33,672 nt of DNA from an uncultured Bacteroidales bacterium. Lineage in GTDB: Bacteria; Bacteroidota; Bacteroidia; Bacteroidales; Paludibacteraceae. Positions 30,965 to 33,672 of the stretch are shown here, one piece after another. The notes beneath the pieces are model-generated. The model searched no databases. It worked only from the letters and a program-made list of their open reading frames with translations, and was not told where the DNA came from. Both the position numbers and the translations under genes were made by a program. The stretch is from NCBI GenBank assembly GCA_934725535.1, contig CAKVBV010000024.1, forward strand, positions 1 to 33,672, written 5' to 3'. Within the stretch, counting starts at the first letter, position 1. The number at the start of each line of letters is the position of its first letter.

Positions 30965-33220
30965 TTAACTGCAAAAGTGATTATATGCCCTCAGATAGTG
31001 CCTCAACTCCGACAGCAACTGCTGTGACTCCTGCAATATATTCAGATACAGCCACGCCGTCTGTTGAGGCAATATGGTGTAGTCTGAAGCGGTCATCGTG
31101 GTCAGTCGGTCGAGGTGTTTCTTGCGCAGTGCCGACAACTGGTTCTTGTACTCCTCAATCTCCGCTGTCAGTGCCTTCACCTCAGCCTCTGTGCCGCGGT
31201 ATGTCTGCAATGCCTTTTCGAAGTACCCCACCGTCTGTGCCGACACCATCTTCAGTTCGTCCACCAAGTCTTCCGGCAGCGGACTGAAACCGTTGTCCAA
31301 GTGGTCGAAACACGGCACCGCGATACGCCTGAGCCCGTACAACATCTGCTCGCCCGCATTCGAGTCCAAGTGAAACCACGTGTTCTTCTCCAATGCCAGT
31401 GTCGGGTCGATACTCCGCAGCCCCACCAACTCCCGCGAACGCAACTTCCGCTTGTACAACTGCATGTCTTTCAACTGCTTGCACGTCTTTTTCAGCCCAT
31501 GCAAGTCCTCCCCGCATATCTCTTCGCACGTCTTCGCGTACAGCCTCTCCGCCTGACCTAATATATATGCCGTTCCCATCGTGTGCAGCCGCCGCAACTG
31601 TTCCCATTTGTCGCCCGGAGTCTTCGCAGCCACCAATGCTTGGTAGCACTCGTCCAGTGCCGTCTGTTGCTCATCGGGCTTTGCCTCTTTGTGCAACCCG
31701 TGCCACAGCGCAAACACTACTGCCACCATCAGCAAGCCTATCACCACGATGCCGCCCCAGTAGCACAACAGACACACCGCGCCCGCTGCCACAAACGCTA
31801 TCGCAGCCGTCATAAACCAACCGCCAATCACCGACAGCACACCCGTAATCCTGTACACCGCCGACTCCCGTGTCCACGCCCTGTCTGCCAGCGACGTACC
31901 CATCGCCACGATGAACGTGATGTACGTGGTGGACAATGGCAACTTCAGCGACGTACCCATGATTATCAGCAGTCCGCCCAATACGAGGTTCACCGATGCC
32001 CTGATAAGGTCGAAGGCTGCCCCGTCTTCCATAATGGCTTCCTGCGTGTTGAAACGCGAATCCACCCATCTCACCACGCGCCGCGGCAGCACATTCTCCA
32101 CAGCCGACGACAGGTGTTGCGCACTCCGCACGATACTCTTTGCCACCCTGCTGCCGCCGAACATCTCATCGCCCTCCGCCTGACGGCTCAGGTTCACCGA
32201 CGTCTGCACCACCTTCTGTGCCTTCGATGATTTCACCAATGCCAGCACCATAATCAGCCCCGCCGCCACCAGGAAGTATATCGGCGTGCTCGCGGGCGCA
32301 TTCAGCGCACCCATCATATAGGTCGCGGGGTCTGTCCCGTGCGCAGCGAAGTCCGTGTAGGTCGATAGTGCCGCCAGAGGCACACCCACGAAATTCACAA
32401 GGTCGTTGCTCGCAAACGCCATCGCCAGCGCAAACGTGCCGAACAGCACTATGATACGGAACACGTTGATATGCAGCAGATAAAGCACCTCCATCACCAC
32501 GCAACTCACCACAAACAAGCCTCCCATCAATGCCGCCGTATTACTCTCTATCCACATCGTGATGTCCGCAGGCACCAACGGACTCTTGGCTACCACCTTG
32601 ATAAACACAAAGTACAGTATTGCCGAGATACTCAACCCGCCGAACACCCCCACAAACCACTTCAGCCGCGGCGTATAGTTGAAGGTGAACAGTAGTCGCG
32701 TCAGCCATTGCACCACCATGCCGACCACAAACGCGATGCCCACACTCAGGAAGATACCCAATATCACCTCCAATGCCTTGCTCGTATTCAGCAAATCCGA
32801 AAACGCCAGCACGCCCGTGCTATCGCTCGCAATCTTCAGGCACGACAGGCAGAATGTCCCGCCCAACAACTCGAACACCAGCGACACCGTCGTGGATGTC
32901 GGCATACCCATCGAGTTGAACAAATCGAGTAGCAGCACATCGGTCAGCATCACCGCCATGAAGATACACATCAGTTCTTTCATCGAGAACGCGGCTGGCT
33001 GGAAGATGCCGTGTCGGGCAATATCCATCATGCCGTTGCTTATGGCGGCGCCGATGAAGATACCCAACGCCGCTACTATCATGATTGTCTTGAACTTAGC
33101 CGCCTTGCTGCCTATTGCCGAGTTCAGAAAATTGACTGCATCATTGCTCACGCCGACCCACAAATCGACCACTGCCAACGCAAACAAAAAGATAATCATC
33201 ACCAGATACATCGTGTTCAT
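30965..33220 (-). CDS. Inorganic phosphate transporter, PitA family, with C-terminal cytoplasmic domain
   Basis: An inner-membrane phosphate symporter. The 751 residues show the repeated Pit signature twice: GVSNDAVNFLNSAIGSKAA near the N terminus and FASNDLVNFVGVPLAA in the middle, with about ten or more hydrophobic segments (for example MYLVMIIFLFALAVVDLW, TIMIVAALGIFIGAAIS). A third conserved stretch, GTSLKLPLSTTYITFIVAMGTSLADRAW, fits the second half. The last 200 residues (from ALWHGLHKEAKPDEQQ) are hydrophilic and partly helical, longer than in E. coli PitA; PhoU-like domains are often found in such Bacteroidota tails. Its end is near the mazG remnant, and its start is preceded by a -7-like box on the minus strand (33326-33319). 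Confidence 0.92.
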   Translation of the reverse strand: MNTMYLVMIIFLFALAVVDLWVGVSNDAVNFLNSAIGSKAAKFKTIMIVAALGIFIGAAISNGMMDIARHGIFQPAAFSMKELMCIFMAVMLTDVLLLDLFNSMGMPTSTTVSLVFELLGGTFCLSCLKIASDSTGVLAFSDLLNTSKALEVILGIFLSVGIAFVVGMVVQWLTRLLFTFNYTPRLKWFVGVFGGLSISAILYFVFIKVVAKSPLVPADITMWIESNTAALMGGLFVVSCVVMEVLYLLHINVFRIIVLFGTFALAMAFASNDLVNFVGVPLAALSTYTDFAAHGTDPATYMMGALNAPASTPIYFLVAAGLIMVLALVKSSKAQKVVQTSVNLSRQAEGDEMFGGSRVAKSIVRSAQHLSSAVENVLPRRVVRWVDSRFNTQEAIMEDGAAFDLIRASVNLVLGGLLIIMGTSLKLPLSTTYITFIVAMGTSLADRAWTRESAVYRITGVLSVIGGWFMTAAIAFVAAGAVCLLCYWGGIVVIGLLMVAVVFALWHGLHKEAKPDEQQTALDECYQALVAAKTPGDKWEQLRRLHTMGTAYILGQAERLYAKTCEEICGEDLHGLKKTCKQLKDMQLYKRKLRSRELVGLRSIDPTLALEKNTWFHLDSNAGEQMLYGLRRIAVPCFDHLDNGFSPLPEDLVDELKMVSAQTVGYFEKALQTYRGTEAEVKALTAEIEEYKNQLSALRKKHLDRLTTMTASDYTILPQQTAWLYLNILQESQQLLSELRHYLRAYNHFCS

Positions 33221-33318
33221 ACGCTTTTCCCTTTCATTACATTCCTAATTCATAATTGCCCTGCTCTCACATGCAATTCTTAATTCTTCATTTTCAATCC
33301 TTCATTCTTTTTCCGCGG

Positions 33319-33326
33319 CAAAATTA
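33319..33326 (-). promoter_or_regulatory. -7-like box upstream of the phosphate transporter
   Basis: TAATTTTG on the minus strand about 98 bases before the ATG; no clear -33 box 19-21 bases upstream. No PhoB-type operator was recognised. Confidence 0.4.
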
Positions 33327-33532
33327 TCGCCTCTTTATTACGTCGGTATGTAGAAATTGTGAAGAAAATGTTAAGCCCCGATTTTATATTTATCCATATT
33401 AACTATTATCTTTTTCTCAACCCTGTTTTGTCTTATTCCTATCCCATTTTCTACCTCTCCTTCTTTCTTCTTGCACCCATTCCGTATAGTGCCCTTTCCC
33501 CCTGCTGCTAACCTCGAACTATTCTTGAATAA

Positions 33533-33576
33533 TTAGTATGCGATTAGTATGTGATTAGTATGTGATTAGTATGTGA
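33533..33576 (+). repeat. Tandem repeat, 11-bp period (TTAGTATGTGA), four units
   Basis: TTAGTATGCGA followed by three TTAGTATGTGA units. Third locus with this unit in the window. Confidence 0.85.
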
Positions 33577-33672
33577 TTGCTGCGTCCGTTTCGATACCAT
33601 TATACATGGATAAATCACCCGTTTCGTGCTCTCCTGCACCCCCCGTCGCAACTCTTCGGACACCATATAAAC

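Larger units (their letters stand above)
33221..33672. other. Gene-free stretch at the right edge of the window
   Basis: Holds an A/T tandem repeat (TTCTTAATTCTTCATT type, 33270-33309), the -7-like box of the transporter gene, a pyrimidine-rich stretch (about 33410-33520) and an 11-bp array (33533-33576). No gene is visible before the window ends. Confidence 0.65.

Overview
The window looks like a piece of a Bacteroidales (Bacteroidota) chromosome, probably from an uncultured gut or anaerobic lineage. Three things support this. Promoters follow the Bacteroidota pattern TTTG-N19/20-TAnnTTTG. Most genes lack a clear Shine-Dalgarno sequence. The proteins are typical of the phylum: a TonB-dependent receptor with an N-terminal carboxypeptidase-like regulatory domain, a GldJ-type lipoprotein, a GxDLY/SGNH hydrolase, a folP-cdaA pair and a long PitA-type phosphate transporter. 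The window holds 27 genes that I judge real plus one gene remnant. No tRNA, rRNA, CRISPR array, transposase or integrase was seen.

Layout. Positions 1-1510 hold infC-rpmI-rplT with a strong promoter, an apparent ATA start for infC, and a terminator. Positions 1579-7199 hold an SGNH hydrolase, then a TonB-dependent receptor paired with a choice-of-anchor-J lipoprotein, closed by a terminator. Positions 7402-10507 (minus) hold htpG and dapA, separated by a 17-bp perfect hairpin. Positions 10640-11770 are an AT-rich accessory patch: a promoter, a long rod-like RNA ending in six T, a 95-residue unknown protein and a small lipoprotein. Positions 12084-15209 hold a shortened RNase R (minus) and a divergent secreted C1 peptidase. 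About 1.2 kb without genes follows, full of short repeats and a multi-hairpin RNA candidate. Positions 16262-20061 (minus) read folP-cdaA-metG, and 20257-22439 read gldJ-gcvH. Positions 22689-25721 (minus) hold two units: LytTR regulator-phosphodiester glycosidase, and WG-like protein-mtgA. Positions 26114-28139 hold sufT, lpxH and mazG. Positions 28140-30735 are a second AT-rich accessory patch (rod-like inverted repeat, secreted membrane protein, PKD lipoprotein, repeats), closed by a second copy of the 3' end of mazG. A minus-strand pit gene ends the window.

How the genes work together. Most are housekeeping: translation initiation and ribosomal proteins, methionyl-tRNA synthetase, folate and lysine/diaminopimelate synthesis, cyclic di-AMP signalling, nucleotide clean-up (MazG), lipid A synthesis (LpxH), peptidoglycan polymerisation (MtgA), Fe-S assembly (SufT), the glycine cleavage carrier, and phosphate uptake. 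The receptor/lipoprotein pair and the SGNH hydrolase suggest uptake and deacylation of a polymer or other outer-membrane ligand.

The most unusual material lies between and inside the genes. A 21-bp hairpin repeat occurs five times in one orientation, once with paired compensating changes and once inside the RNase R reading frame. At least nine loci carry tandem arrays of unrelated sequence but the same 10-11 bp period. Related terminator hairpins end many units. Two or three structured RNA candidates were found. An island of about 2.8 kb lies between two mazG 3' ends. RNase R has lost its N-terminal RNA-binding domains and carries repeat-derived peptide at two places.
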